This document shows, in pieces, positions 22,951-34,295 of a stretch of 64,000 nt of DNA. Below the pieces are notes generated by a model. That model did not search any database and was not told where the DNA came from. It was given only the letters and a program-made list of their open reading frames with translations. Origin of the DNA: Hirundichthys speculiger (Eukaryota; Chordata; Actinopteri; Beloniformes; Exocoetidae); the NCBI GenBank assembly GCA_018398805.1, contig JAGFBZ010002559.1, positions 186,001 to 250,000 of the forward strand, written 5' to 3'. The position numbers and the translations under genes were made by a program. The first letter of the stretch is position 1. Each line of letters starts with the position of its first letter.

Positions 22951-25689
22951 GTTGAATTACATTTCTGGTACATAATTATACTTAAATAGAGCCTAATTGT
23001 CCGGCCATCATTTTTCAGTTATGTCCCATATGCACAGTTTTAACATGGTTTACTTGCAGTGAGGTTAAAGTAGAACAACAACCAAACTGGACTTATGTTT
23101 CCTAAAGCTTTTTGGATTTTTGTTCCCGAAACTTGTGCAGATGGTGTCTGTGTGCGCCTTCCTGCAAGGAAACGTTTCTGTAAGTTTTCTGTTAAGTAAG
23201 TACTGTTCTGCACCTTAGCATCGCATGCACGTGCCTTTCTTTTTTCTTTTTTCCAGGTTTGGTGTTTTTTTAGACTAATTAATCACCACATGGTTCCCCG
23301 TATCACGTCTTTTCCCACAATGCACTCAGGAATCTCACTCTGTACAGCCGTTATCGTAAAACCTATGACATTGTGTGACATATCAGCTGTGATTCAGTAA
23401 TCCATCTTGATGTGAGACTTGGCTGCCAACAAACAAGGAAGAAAAAACACTTCATTATGTATCATATTTCGGACTAGGCCAAATTTAGCTATAAAGTAAA
23501 GTCAATTTGTTTTATTTCCAGTTTTCGATGCGTCTCAATCAGTTCCTGAAAAATGCCTGCTGCTTTAGCTAAATACTCAGCTGCACTCATCAAATAATTA
23601 TTAACTGTTTTCTGGTTCGTTCTCATACAAAACGTTACCTGCTGCATCTGTAAATGACACAGAGCAGAGCGATGACACTAAACAAAACTGGTAAAAAACA
23701 AATCAATTAGCAGAAAGATGCTAAAATGAGCTGCTGGGATAATTACCGTCACTACAATCAGCTTGATCCAGTGTTGATGTGAAAATTTGAATTCATTCTG
23801 CTTTGGTTCTGCTAATGACATACTGGTCAGTTGCACTCTAGAAGTTTCCCCAGAAGATTCAAACCATGCTGCAGGTTGTTTGTGTACAGTAGTGCATACT
23901 GCAAAATACACTTTGGAAAAAGTCCGTATGTTCTCTTAATCACCTTATTTCTTGCTTGTTAGCTCAGTCCTGATTGTTCACATCGTGAGCTCCTACAACT
24001 ATATATCGGTGTTGATATTATTATTTATTTTACTTGAATGACTGCAATCTTTAATGTGACCTGGCAAGTGACATATTTTCTTGCAAAGTGAAGTTTAGCA
24101 TTTTCCATTTACTGTGACTTTCTTTGGAGACTGTATGAGCACAATATAGCTTATCTCATTTTTTTTTATCTCTTAATTTCATTAGCTAAGCATCCATTTT
24201 TGGATTTCAGCCCTGTGACACAGTCTGTCATGGATATTGCTTTTGTACCAAATTGTCATTGCAATCATCTGTTGACATCACTAGCAGGAAATACACTCTT
24301 TTTTCCTTTTTTTTTTTTTTTTTTACATCCCTACTAGCATTTATACAAATAAATAATGGCCATATTTATGTTTTTTTTTTGTTCTTACTGTTCAGCGTAA
24401 CAAGCTAGCAGCCAGGCAGTGAGAGGAAAGTCAGTCTGACGATGCTGACATTTTCATTTCCCCCTTTGGTGGGACGTGGAGTTGTACATCAACAGAGAAT
24501 TGTCTGTCACGGATTAAGTCACAAAATATGAAAAGCGGATTTAGGAATGTGCTCCATGTTCCCTTACAAGCGTAAAAATCACACTTGGATCCTACTTGAA
24601 CAACGTCCCTGGCCCAGGAGGTGGAGTAGGTCATCTACACATCCACATACATTATAAAGCACTTAGTAGGACCTGAACAAGTGCTGTACAAGAGCAGACA
24701 GGTTTTAAAAGGCAGTTAATTTTCACAAAAAAGACACCTGAATAATCTTGTTGTGGCAGATAAACACAATACATCTGGAACTGAATATAAACAAACCACA
24801 GTTACGTTGACCGATGATGAAATGGGGTTCAATGATGGTTTCAATTGTTTTAGGACCACGACAACACACGTTTCTGCTGTTCAAAACTGTTTTGTAGCTT
24901 TGGCATTTTACCAGGATTTCCTTGAAATGTATTTACAGTCATTTGAAAGTAGTTCGTTCAGAAGCATCTTTGCAGAATTAAGCTGCTCTTTTTTTTTTAA
25001 AAAGAAGAGGCTTTTTCCTGCCAACTTTATCCAAACACACGCCACACTCTTTAACTTTAACAGTGAACATGCTAACTGAGGCCGGTTTGAGTCTGAAAAG
25101 TCTCTTGATTTTTGTTGTTGTTGTTGTTGCAGTTTCCGTCGGTGTTGCCCCGTCTGACCTCGGGGTGAACCTGCTCTGATGTTGCTCGTGGAAAGATTGC
25201 CAACTGTGTTGAAAATGTTCCACTTCTGAAAAAAAAATCTTTCACACTGTTGAGTGATGTTTAGAAATGGATTTATAACCCTTTTCCAGATTGATGGTCA
25301 GAAATAGTTGTTGTTTTTCTTTTAATGTGAAACCACTGCTGATGATCAATTAATCCGTTTCATTCGATTAGCAACATGTGACTGTTATTTATCCTCGGAG
25401 TTCCTGTGGAAACAAGGGTGCACTTAGTTTTTCACAGTCTGCTTCTGCGTTTTGGCTTATTTTTTGTTAAATAAACAATAATGTAATGCAGTAAGTAAAT
25501 AACAGAATTGTGAAATACGTCGTGCGTTGTTGCTCACATTAATTTCTCCATAATTTTACCTAATTTCAAAACCTTCTGAACACCACATGATTTTGCTTCA
25601 TCATCACGTGAAAGAGTTTTTTTTTTAAAAAAAAAAAAAACCCTGCTTACCTGTAACGAACTAACACACTGGCTGTAGTTACATGATGT

Positions 25690-26338
25690 CTTTTCAATTC
25701 GGAATTAATAATTCCGAATTAAATAATTCCGAATTAAACTATTTTCCTTCGGGTTTACATGGAAATAGTAATTCCTAATTGAAGGTTTACATGGAAAACA
25801 CGTTTGTTCGGCTTTATCCAACTCCGCTTTAGGTCTGGGGGTTGGGAAGGGTTCTGATTGGATGGGGGGGGGCGGACGTCTTTACATCTACCGGAAGAAA
25901 ACAAACTTAGCAACAACTCGGTTAGCAAGAATATTCCACTTATTTTTGACCTGGGTGGCGTCTCTATCTGTGAAACCTCCTTCATTTAACCTGGCCGCTA
26001 CAACTTTGAAAAGCTCACAATTTTTATGTTTCCTGCCATCTGTTCTTTTAATTATTTCCAGTTCCTCCAAGCTATTTATTAAATAAATCGTCTCTGCTCT
26101 TGACCACCGTTTACTGCGTGCTGCCATTTTAAAACTTTGTTTTGAAAACAAGCCCAGCGCGGAATATAAGCGTCATCGCGACAGACGGGCAAGAGAACGA
26201 GCATGCGCAGAAAGACAGGAATTAATTTAAACAGGAATGAGTGTTTACAAGACCGCGGAATTATTTAATTCGGAATTAAAATGGGAATAAACCAGCTACT
26301 TACTTTGGAATTAAGTTTAATTCGGAGTCTGGTTTAGT
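25690..26338. mobile_element. Inverted-repeat element (AATTCCGAATTAAAC ends) with Myb/SANT-like piece
   Basis: Multiple ATTCCGAATTAAA motifs at the left (25696-25741) are mirrored by TTTAATTCGGAATTA and TTAAGTTTAATTCGGAG at the right (26264-26327). GTTTACATGG on the left pairs with a degenerate GTTTACAAG on the right. Exact ends and TSD could not be fixed. The interior codes on the - strand for a Myb/SANT-like domain, as in accessory proteins of Harbinger-type elements; class assignment is inference. Confidence 0.55.
25888..26151 (-). pseudogene. Myb/SANT-like DNA-binding domain exon fragment
   Basis: A minus-strand frame whose likely start is the internal Met at 26127 (MAARSKRWSRAETIYLINSL then EELEIIKRTDGRKHKNCELF, KVVAARLNEGGFTDRDATQV and KNKWNILANRVV). 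The W-S-x-x-E-T-x-x-L-I ... V...L.E.GF.R....V.NKW..L pattern is that of trihelix/Myb-SANT-like domains found in transposon-derived proteins. The similarity ends near ANRVV, just before AKFVFFR and a stop, so this may be the first exon of a lost gene. It could also be a live domesticated exon; nothing in the sequence decides. Confidence 0.55.
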
Positions 26339-27374
26339 TGCAGCTCACATCTATCGACCTGAACGTTCTAGTTCTGAAGCAAAAGCTCATGTTTGTGAGG
26401 ATAAATGCAGCAGAGCTTACATGTTGGTTCTCCTCCATTTCATCAAGTGTGTCCTGTTAGTGTGAGTATATGTGTGTCTCGGGCCTGGCGCTGGTGCTTT
26501 AAAGCGTGTGGGCAGAATCACAGGTTGTGTGTGTGGGTGTGCGTACGTGAGCGTGAGTGTGTATAAACAGCACTAGATGGTGCTGAGTTGTCTCTTTGCT
26601 TCAGCTTCTGCATGCTTGTGGGTGTCAGCGATGCAGTCTGTTGTAGTTTTTAAGGAGAAAAAAGAGAGTCAAAGTCTCCGGGGACAGATGAAGCACGTGC
26701 ACTCACATGCACTCACGTGCGCACACACACTCGCACACACACTGCTCCATTGTGAAAATCTACTGCAGAGTTTCTGAAGCAGGATTTTTTTTTTCCTCGA
26801 AAAAAAAGCTTTAAGTTGGTTTTAGCTTTTCAGGATTCACGAGTTACCCGAACGCTTTTCTTCTTCTGTGTGTGTGTGTGTGTGTGTGAGACTGCCCGTT
26901 CATCTGTGTTTGTGAGGACCAAGTTGATGTTTACAGCTTTGGAATTAAAATATTTGTGCAGTTTTACAGCGTTTTGACCTGAGATCTCTGGAGGACACAC
27001 CTTCAAAGGTTGTTTAAGGGTGAAAGGCTGATTTTTCAGGGTCCAGGTTGTGGCACCAAGCGAACTTGTGTGTATGTCTGTGTGTTTTTTTGTGAAACAT
27101 AATAGGTTTTTCTCTGTTTTTAGCTCTTTGTTTTCACAGGTTGTAACCTCACTTTAACACAGCTCGGTCCACATAAACACACAGTACAAGTTCAGACAAA
27201 TACACACAAAGACACACATATGCAGTCACACTATTAAACGGATAGATTAATTGAATGTCTTTAGCTCACTTCAATAATGCAAGCTTTAATTTTCTTTCCC
27301 TACCTCTTTTCCTGTCTCTTCGTCCTTCTGTCCTTCTCTCAATCTGTCCTCCGTCTGTATCTCACAATGTCCAG

Positions 27375-27537
27375 CTTATGCTCCTAAGCTGCGACTGATG
27401 CGAGGTCAGTCTCTGATGGAAGGAGACAAGCTGTACTTGAAGTGTGAGGCGTCGGGGAACCCCAGCCCATCCTTCCGCTGGTACAAAGATGGACATGAGC
27501 TCCAGAAAGGCAGAGATCTCAAAATAAAAACCAACAA
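27375..27537 (+). CDS. nrg2: nrg2 exon: Ig-like C2 domain, N-terminal half
   Basis: Neuregulin 2 is a membrane-anchored growth factor whose EGF domain binds ErbB3/ErbB4. This 163-nt exon enters in phase 2 (two leftover bases, CT) and encodes YAPKLRLMRGQSLMEGDKLY followed by LKCEASGNPSPSFRWYKDGH. These are the B and C strands of an Ig domain, with the first disulfide Cys (LKCEA) and the core Trp (FRWYKDG). The 'EASGNPSPS.RWYKDG' stretch resembles mammalian NRG2 (EAAGNPQPSYRWFKDG) far more than NRG1. The acceptor is a pyrimidine-rich stretch ending CCAG; the donor is GTGAGT at 27538. It ends in phase 2 and joins the next exon through a Lys codon. Which exon lies upstream is unknown; no signal-peptide or N-terminal exon was recognised in the preceding 27 kb. 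The assignment to nrg2 is strong; the ohnolog is not decided. Confidence 0.93.
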
Positions 27538-28187
27538 GTGAGTCATTCAGACTGGATTGTTGTTGTTGTTGTTTTTTTTTTTAATACAGTCCATCCACAA
27601 ACCAAGAAATTTCCTCTGTCCATGTTGCAGTGGTTTCATGTACTTTGCTTAGGTCGCATCTGTTTATTATATATTATTCCAAAGGTCCTATGCTTTGTTT
27701 GGATGCAGCTTTTCAAACCTAAAGCCAGTCCTACCTAATGCAGGACCGATCTTTGTCCAGGTCTCTCCTTCCAACAATCCTATGCAAAGTCTCAGTCATC
27801 TTGATTGTTCTGCAGTTTATTTTTATCAGATTTTATTGTGGTATGAGGTATGTAAAGAGTGATAGAATCTGCTTTGAACAATAGTTATGCTTCAGTGATA
27901 TCCACTTGTAAATATATAACATAATTAGGGTCATAAATCCATATATGAGAGGAGAACTATGTTTTAGGTAGTGATACCCAATCAGAAAGCAGCTTTACAG
28001 AAGAACATCTATTTTAACGTCTATATAGCAATACCACTTCAGACCACATGGGTCTGCTGAGTTGTAATACCAGTTTGCCCCACTAGAGGTGCATTGTGTT
28101 GGAACACTAGGAGCTCACACATGAACTGTGATGTGTTGACCCATGTGGCCTGGAGTGGCTTTAAAGTTCATTTATTTATTTTTCAGC

Positions 28188-28300
28188 ACTAGTGGCCTTT
28201 ATTTGCAGTAGAGACAGGCAGGAAAGGGGGCAGAGAGAGGGAACGGGGAAAACATGCAGCAAAGGGCCCGAACCATCGCACCACCGAGCAGCGCTTAAAG
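28188..28300 (-). repeat. tRNA-derived SINE-like copy, head truncated
   Basis: The sequence AGTGGCCTTTATTTGCAGTA followed by CATGCAGCAAAGGGCCCGAACC is the antisense of a SINE family whose other copy, at 47871-48012, keeps the tRNA-like boxes. Here only the part around the B box (complement of GGTTCGGGCCC) and the tail remain. Confidence 0.5.
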
Positions 28301-28585
28301 TTTATTTAATCAATCAGTCTTGAAGACAACATTATATCGTTTTCAAAGACGCACCAAAATGTTGTAATTTTCAGTTGTGATGTTTTAGTTGAATTTGCCT
28401 CCTCTGCCTTATTATGCATGGGAGTGGTTAGGGCGTTCCACCTGTTTAACCAATCAGTGCGTCAGCAGCCATTTCCTTTAAGAGCAGGTTGCGCTACCCG
28501 CTATCCGCTATGGAGCGTCTTTTCATCCAGATCAGAGCAGCTCTCATGCGCATATAAATAAATATAAATATTATATTAAATATTT

Positions 28586-29810
28586 ATATGTAGGAGGAGC
28601 AGTGTGGTTTTCGTCCCGGCCGTGGAACGGTGGACCAGCTCTACACCCTCTTCAGGGTCTTGGAGGGGGCATGGGAGTTCGCCCAACCAGTCTACATGTG
28701 TTTTGTGGACTTGGAAAAGGCGTTCGACCGTGTTCCCCGGGGATTCCTGTGGGGGGTGCTCCAGGAGTATGGGGTGCCGGACTCCCTTGTACGGGCTGTC
28801 CGGTCCCTGTACGACCGGTGCCAGAGTTTGGTCCGCATTGCCGGCAGTAAGTCGGATTCGTTTCCAGTGAGAGTTGGACTCTGCCAAGGCTGCCCTTTGT
28901 CACCGATTCTGTTCATTACTTTTATGGACAGAATTTCTAGGCGCAGCCGAGGTGTTGAGGGGATCCGGTTCGGTGGCCTCAGGATTGGGTCTCTGCTATT
29001 TGCAGATGATGTGGTTCTGTTGGCTACATCGAGCCGTGATCTACAACTCTCGCTGGAGCAATTCGCAGCCGGTTGTGAAGCGGCTGGGATGAGAATCAGC
29101 ACCTCCAAATCCGAGACCATGGTCCTCAGCCGGAAAAGGGTGGAGTGCCTTCTCCGGGTTGGGGATGAGGTCCTTCCCCAAGTGGAGGAGTTTAAGTATC
29201 TCGGGATCTTGTTCACGAGTGAGGGAAGGATGGAGCGGGAGATCGACAGACGGATCGGTGCGGCATCTGCAGTGATGCGGGTGCTGCGCCGGTCTGTTGT
29301 GGTAAAGAAGGAGCTGAGTCGGAAGGCGAAGCTCTCGATTTACTGGTCGATCTACGTTCCCACCCTCACCTATGGTCATGAGCTTTGGGTAGTGACCGAA
29401 AGAACAAGGTCGGGGATACAAGCGGCTGAAATGAGCTTCCTTCGCAGGGTGGCCGGGCTCTCCCTTAGAGATAGGGTGAGAAGCTCGGTCATCCGGGAGG
29501 GGCTCAGAGTAGAACCGCTGCTCCTCCGCATCGAGAGGAGCCAGATGAGGTGGTTCATCTGGTTAGGATGCCTCCTGGGCGCCTCCCTGGTGAGGTGTTC
29601 CGGGCACGGCCCACTGGGAGGAGACCCCGGGGAAGACCCAGGACACGCTGGAGGGACTATGTCTCTCGGCTGGCCTGGGAACGCCTTGGGATCCCCCCAG
29701 AGGAGCTGGAAGAAGTGGCCGGGGAGAGGGGGGTCTGGGCTTCCTTACTCCGGCTGATGCCCCCGCGACCCGACCTCGGATAAGCGGAAGAAGACGGAAA
29801 CGGAAAACGG
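28586..29810 (+). mobile_element. Rex3-like (RTE clade) retrotransposon, 5'-truncated
   Basis: A truncated non-LTR retrotransposon flanked by the 13-bp TSD ATATTAAATATTT (28573-28585 and 29811-29823). It contains the C-terminal two-thirds of a reverse transcriptase and a short 3' tail (CTCGGATAAGCGGAAGAAG...), as in fish Rex3 elements. The 8 bases after the left TSD (ATATGTAG) are not obviously element-derived and may be junction filler. Confidence 0.82.
28594..29783 (+). pseudogene. Rex3-like reverse transcriptase, truncated and frameshifted
   Basis: The frame 28594-29757 contains RT motifs in order: GFRPGRGTVDQLYTL; VDLEKAFDRVPR (block A with the catalytic Asp); VGLCQGCPLSPILF (block B); LLFADDVVLLA (block C, FADD intact); KSETMVLSRKR and EEFKYLGILFTSEG (blocks D/E). 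A C-terminal portion follows (YGHELWVVTERTRSGIQAAE; RRVAGLSLRDRVRSSVIREG). Near 29560 a small deletion shifts the frame, and the expected C-terminus (RMPPGRLPGEVFRARPTGRR, ending PPRPDLG) continues in the next frame up to 29783. The N-terminal endonuclease is missing. Confidence 0.85.
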
Positions 29811-30953
29811 ATATTAAATATTTTTACACAGACAATTCCTATCAGCTACCTGAAAGTCCCAGATAGTCGGTGTGCTCCCAGTAAACACGCTCTGGTCGTC
29901 TATGGTTTAACTGGCGAGCAAGTCGTTAAAGAGAATCTCTGCCATTTTCTCAGAGGTTCAACTGAGGCTAAATCACGCTTTTTAAACAAGAGTTAATTAG
30001 AGAGGTAGAGCTGTTTGTGCACGTCCACATGTGATCAGGTGGACGCGCATTGATGCCGTTTGTACGCACCAACATGCAGGTTGCGGGCTGCAGGTAGCGG
30101 GTGGTCAGACCATCCGCGAAGATGCCGAGTTTGCAGAGAGGGCAAAAGACACGCCCATTGCCACACATACAAAGTGAGTAAGGGAGTTGGCATAACGGGT
30201 AGCGGCTTTAGAGAGCGGAAGATTAGTGGTTAGTGGTGGTTCCTATACCCGCAATTTGCAGGTAGCGGCTAGCGGCTAGTGCTTAGCAGCTAGCGGGAAG
30301 TATACGATCGGGGTCTAAGTCTTTTAGAGTGGGCCCTGGCATGTATTTAATAAACCTGAAAATTTACGTTTCAACTGAAGCCTGCAGGTGTATCTCGGGT
30401 TTCTTTAAATTTGTGTGAGCAGAGTCCAAGCTTCAGGTCAACTCGCTATTGTGAAAAATCCCTCGTGACTGACGGTCTCTAAATTGTTCATAAATGGTCC
30501 TAAAACTCCAAACTTACAATTCCTTTAAAATCATTACTGGTGTCTTTCCTTCTCTGCATTATGTTGGAACACCTGAATGTTCCAGATCAGTAAACTGCCA
30601 AACTGCCTGTTTTTACAAGTTGATGACGCTTGCTGACGATCAGTTATTCATGTGCATAATAATGATAATAACATCTGGTTGATACTGAAACTCTTAATTC
30701 CTTTGCAAGCAGCACAGGCTTGTGCAGAAATTAAGAGGGTCAGTTTCACGAGGCTCAAAGTTGTTGCAAAATTACAGGTTCCTGATTATCAACAGGTCTT
30801 GTTTGTTTAAATCTTGCCTAATCTGTGCTGCTCTTTGAAGAAATCATGATTTTGTATTGAAATGAGCTGGTTGCCACACACAGAAATGGGTACTGCCATT
30901 GGCGTAGTTTAGTGAATCAGTCTTAGTGTCCTGTTTATTTCTTCATGGCACTA

Positions 30954-32340
30954 AGGGCCCTATCTTGCACCTCCTGCTACCCAATACCCATTACCTGCAA
31001 ATTTCAGATTTAGGAGCCTCTGCCAACCGCAAACGCAATCTTCCACCTCCCAAAACCTGCTACCCATTATGCCGTCTCCCTTAAGCACATTGTGGGCGCG
31101 GCAATGGGCGTGTCTCTTGCGCTTTCCACGAATTCGGTATCTTGCGGTATTTTGGGTATATGGGTAATGGGTGGTCTGACCACCCACTACCCAATACCCA
31201 AAATCTGTGAGATACCAGTACCGCAAGATACCGAGTTTGTGGAGAGCGCAACTGGCATGTCGGCGCGTAAAAAAGCGCGTCCAAATCCTGTCATTGCGCG
31301 TCCACCCAGTCACATGTGGACTGTACAACCGGCTCTACCTCTCGATTATGCATCACTGTATTACTTGCATACATTATTATTCTCTTAAGGGCAGATGATT
31401 TCTGTACAGCTGTGGCTGGTGCGCAGTTGGTGCGCTCCCGGTAAACACGCTCAGGCAGAGCCGCGAGAACCGCCGCGAGAACCGCTGGGAGCGGCTATGC
31501 GCCCTGGCACAGCTGTGCGCACAGCCACTGCTGAGGATGTGTTCAAGATAACTCAAAAAGTTATGGATGGATTGTGATGTAATTTTCAAGAGTTGTCAGA
31601 AATGTGAAAAGGAAGAACTGATTTTTTTGGGTGTGATCCAGAAGAAATCCTGGATTCTGGATCACTTTCAAATTTTCGATAACACTGCGGTCAATGGGGC
31701 CGGAAATTTTCTTTCTCAACATCTCCATTAATTATTGGCCACAACTCGTGAAATTTCACTAAGGGATTGATAATGAAAACCTCTATCAAATTTCAGAGGC
31801 TGATCCGGATCTGATTCAGATGGCGGATTTTATCGCAATCTGTAAATCGCTATATTGGGGAATTGTTGCGCTCTCGGAGAGCGCAGACTTCCGCCAAACA
31901 TTATCATTTCTTTTTTACTCCAAGAAGTTTCAACAAACTGCTCAGAAAAAAGATTAAATCATTTGATCCACATTAGTTAGAGCTAGTTATGTATATATAT
32001 CAGTGCAGAGGAGGAAGGAAGAGGAGGAAGCTCTACAGCAGAGTCCCAGACGAGCTGCACATGAGAGCTGCTCTGATCTGGATGAAAAGACGCTCCATAG
32101 CAGTTAGCAGGTAGCGCAACCTGCTCTTAAAGGCAATGGCTGCTAACGCACTAATTGGTTGAACAGGTGGAACGCCGTAACCACTCCCATGCATAATGTG
32201 TGCATAATATAGCGGTTAGCGCAGGTAATATCGCGGGTTTAGGGAGGTGTAAGATTGCGTTCTTTGCGGGGGAACGCCCCTCCCAATACCCGCTATCCCT
32301 TAATAGCAGCTTTAGGAGGTTTGGCGCAAGATAGGGCCCT
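30954..32340 (+). mobile_element. DNA transposon with AGGGCCCTATCTTGC ends, complete
   Basis: Inverted ends AGGGCCCTATCTTGCAC and GCGCAAGATAGGGCCCT, flanked by TA (30952-30953, 32341-32342). 1387 bp, non-coding. Short subterminal motifs (TACCCAATACCC, GATACC/GGTATC) recur as inverted pairs. Residues 31543-31905 are a nested copy of another repeat. The TIR type is common in fish, but I do not assign the superfamily firmly. Confidence 0.75.
31543..31905 (+). repeat. Interspersed repeat 'AACTCAAAAAGTTATGGATGG', nested
   Basis: The sequence from GTGTTCAAGATAACTCAAAA through GGGTGTGATCCAGAAGAAAT to TTGCGCTCTCGGAGAGCGCA matches 56610-57240. This is a repeat I recognise as widespread in fish, with a right end of the form GCGGAGGTCTGCGCTCTCCG. 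Class unresolved. Confidence 0.6.
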
Positions 32341-32541
32341 TAGAGTAATTACAGTCCATCGGATTTTTCAATAACCAGCAACATTTGTTTATGACGTTCA
32401 GTTTTATTTTGCTTACCTGGGCGAGAACTGAAAAGAAATACCTTTTTTTCTCCTGGAACAACAGCCGATATCACAATTTCTTTGTCGACTTTGTTCCACT
32501 CTGTTCTGTTTCTGCCTCTTTCTTTCCCTTTTTCCCTCAAG

Positions 32542-32660
32542 GAAAAATTCAAAGGTGCAGATCAGTCGCGTCCGTGTGGAAGACTCCGGCAACTACACCT
32601 GTGTGGCTGAAAACTCACTGGGGCAAGAAAACACGACCAGTATCATCAGCGTACAGATTT
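32542..32660 (+). CDS. nrg2: nrg2 exon: Ig-like C2 domain, C-terminal half
   Basis: A 119-nt exon that begins in phase 2, completing AA|G as Lys. It encodes KNSKVQISRVRVEDSGNYTC followed by VAENSLGQENTTSIISVQI. The D-x-G-x-Y-x-C motif (EDSGNYTC) supplies the second Ig disulfide cysteine and closes the domain begun in the preceding exon. The sequence parallels mammalian NRG2 (KVEDAGEYVCEAENILG). An N-x-S/T sequon (GNYTC: N-Y-T) and a second (ENTTS: N-T-T) are possible N-glycosylation sites. The acceptor TTTTTCCCTCAAG is followed by G; the donor is GTAAGC at 32661. It ends in phase 1. In neuregulins this Ig domain binds heparan sulfate proteoglycans (family knowledge). Confidence 0.93.
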
Positions 32661-33367
32661 GTAAGCAACAGTTGTGTCTGTTCTGTGTGCACATCTGATC
32701 TGATTTGTGTGGGTAACATTGCCAGCTGAACACACAATTAAGCAAAAAAAAACAAAAAAAAACAGATTAAATGTAAAGAAATGTAAATTTAAGGCATGTA
32801 AAGAGTCACAGAAATGAAAATCTGTTTGAACGTTAACTCATAATGCCATCAGTTCACAGTATGTTGAGCACAACGACACAGATATTTAAGATTTTTTCCC
32901 AACATCAACATAGCTACATGTAAATATAGTTAGATTTATATATACTGAGGTCTGTTTATCAAATGTCTGCTTTTTCCCGTGCCTGTTTGAAAGTAAGAAA
33001 ACACTGTGACATTTTATTTCCTGAATTATAGAATTATCATTCCTTTTTTCCCCTGTGATATGAAGTGCTAAAAATACTGATTTAGTGGTCTTTTTAAGTA
33101 GATCTAATTTGAAGATCGCTAACAAGTGTCGCATTTATAGAAATGGCTTGTTTTCATTTACAGTGGAAAATTAATATATATGCAAATGTTGAAAACCATT
33201 TCAGACGGCATCAAATCACACTGTTGTTAAAACTGTTTCCCTTCTGAATTGTATCACACCCATGAAGCCAGGTGGATGGGTTCATTACACTTTGACTCGG
33301 TTTTGTGTGTACAACTAAATATAATGCATATTTTTGCCTGTTTTCTGTCACTTCGTCCTCCTCCCAG
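32661..33367 (+). other. nrg2 intron, short
   Basis: A 707-bp AT-rich intron. I see nothing in it beyond a short poly-A stretch at about 32744-32763. Confidence 0.9.
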
Positions 33368-33491
33368 TGACCACCACAACACCTTCTCCAGGTGTGAGTC
33401 ATGCCAGGCGCTGCAATGACTCGGAGAAAACCTACTGCGTCAATGGAGGAGACTGTTACTTCATACACGGTATTAACCAGCTGTCCTGCAA
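33368..33491 (+). CDS. nrg2: nrg2 exon: spacer and first part of EGF-like domain
   Basis: A 124-nt exon, phase 1 in and phase 2 out. It encodes a short Thr/Ser/Pro linker (LTTTTPSPGVSHAR, likely O-glycosylated) and then RCNDSEKTYCVNGGDCYF and IHGINQLSCK. These contain EGF cysteines 1 to 4. The 'YCVNGG.C' and 'GINQLSCK' blocks are characteristic of NRG2 (human NRG2 has GINQLSCK; NRG1 differs here). This is the constant half of the receptor-binding domain; the remaining two cysteines come from an alternatively used downstream exon. The acceptor is CTCCTCCCAG; the donor is GTAAGT at 33492. Confidence 0.95.
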
Positions 33492-33977
33492 GTAAGTTTG
33501 TCTTCCAGTCGTCCCTCATTCCCCGAGCACATCACCGTGAGCGCTGTAGCTGCTGTATCTCCCCATCCGCCGTCTGTGCTTCTCTGTGCCCACATTTACT
33601 CCTGCCGCTCGCCGTACCGCCACCACGCCTGAGGACCTGTTTTCACTTTTTACCCGTTTTCGCTGAAGCGTAAAGCACATTGCTGGAAGGGATCTTCACC
33701 TGAACTTAACGTCCGTACTCATTCAGAAGTCTTTCTTTCCCGCCGTAATGAGACCATTTCATTTTAGAGTGAATGACGTCTGCCTGTGAAATGGGAGGAA
33801 ATGCGAACGTATTCAAAAGAATCAACATCTCAACTTAAGGTTTCAATTAATTCTTTGAATTTTATTTCATTAACCATCAAATTAGGAGTCCTAAGTATTT
33901 GACATATCATAAAAAAATGCCTCAAAACTGTTTGTGGGTTTGTACAAAAGATTATAAATCTAGGCGCCGGAGTTTTT

Positions 33978-34295
33978 TCAAGAAAATATACAATTTTGAT
34001 ATCAAGATTTCAAAAGGCTATAACTTGAAAGCAGTTTGAGATAAAGGTAAACTGCTCAGTGTGACTTAAAGTCTGTGATGGGAGTGAAATTATTCATTTA
34101 ATTTGCATATTATGACGTCACAAGGTGGCGGCCATATTGGAAAATGTTCAATTTTGATATCAAGGTTTCAAAAGGCTATAACTTTAAAGTGGTTTGAGAT
34201 AAAGACATACTGTAAATGAGAAATATCTTCAGTATGAACCAAAATTTGGAATGGAAGTAGATTTTTCATCTAATTTGATTATTGTGACATCACCT
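33978..34295. repeat. Two-unit diverged tandem repeat, about 155 bp each
   Basis: The stretch CAATTTTGATATCAAGATTT...GGCTATAACTTGAAAGCAG...GAGATAAAG recurs as CAATTTTGATATCAAGGTTT...GGCTATAACTTTAAAGTGG...GAGATAAAG. A GGTGGCGGCCATATTGG block lies between. Probably part of a fish interspersed repeat. Confidence 0.65.

Larger units (their letters stand above)
28405..30318 (-). mobile_element. Older AGGGCCCTATC-family element, minus orientation, split by Rex3
   Basis: Segments 28420-28556 and 29850-30310 are diverged reverse-complement counterparts of 32040-32200 and 30960-31450. For example GGAGTGGTTAGGGCGTTCCA here pairs with TGGAACGCCGTAACCACTCC there. The intervening 28586-29810 is the inserted Rex3 copy. 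The terminal AGGGCCCTATC is eroded at both ends. Confidence 0.65.
27538..32541 (+). other. nrg2 intron between Ig exons
   Basis: Contains a SINE-like copy, an old AGGGCCCTATC-type element split by a Rex3 retrotransposon, and a second, inverted and complete copy of that element. Nothing else was recognised in 27540-28180 or 30320-30950. Confidence 0.9.

Noticed and set aside
28692..29216. Minus-strand 174-codon frame over the retrotransposon
   Set aside because: Antisense shadow of the Rex3-like reverse transcriptase.
30954..32340. Inverted TACCCAATACCC motifs as a CRISPR-like array or tandem gene
   Set aside because: They are subterminal repeats of a DNA transposon in a vertebrate genome.
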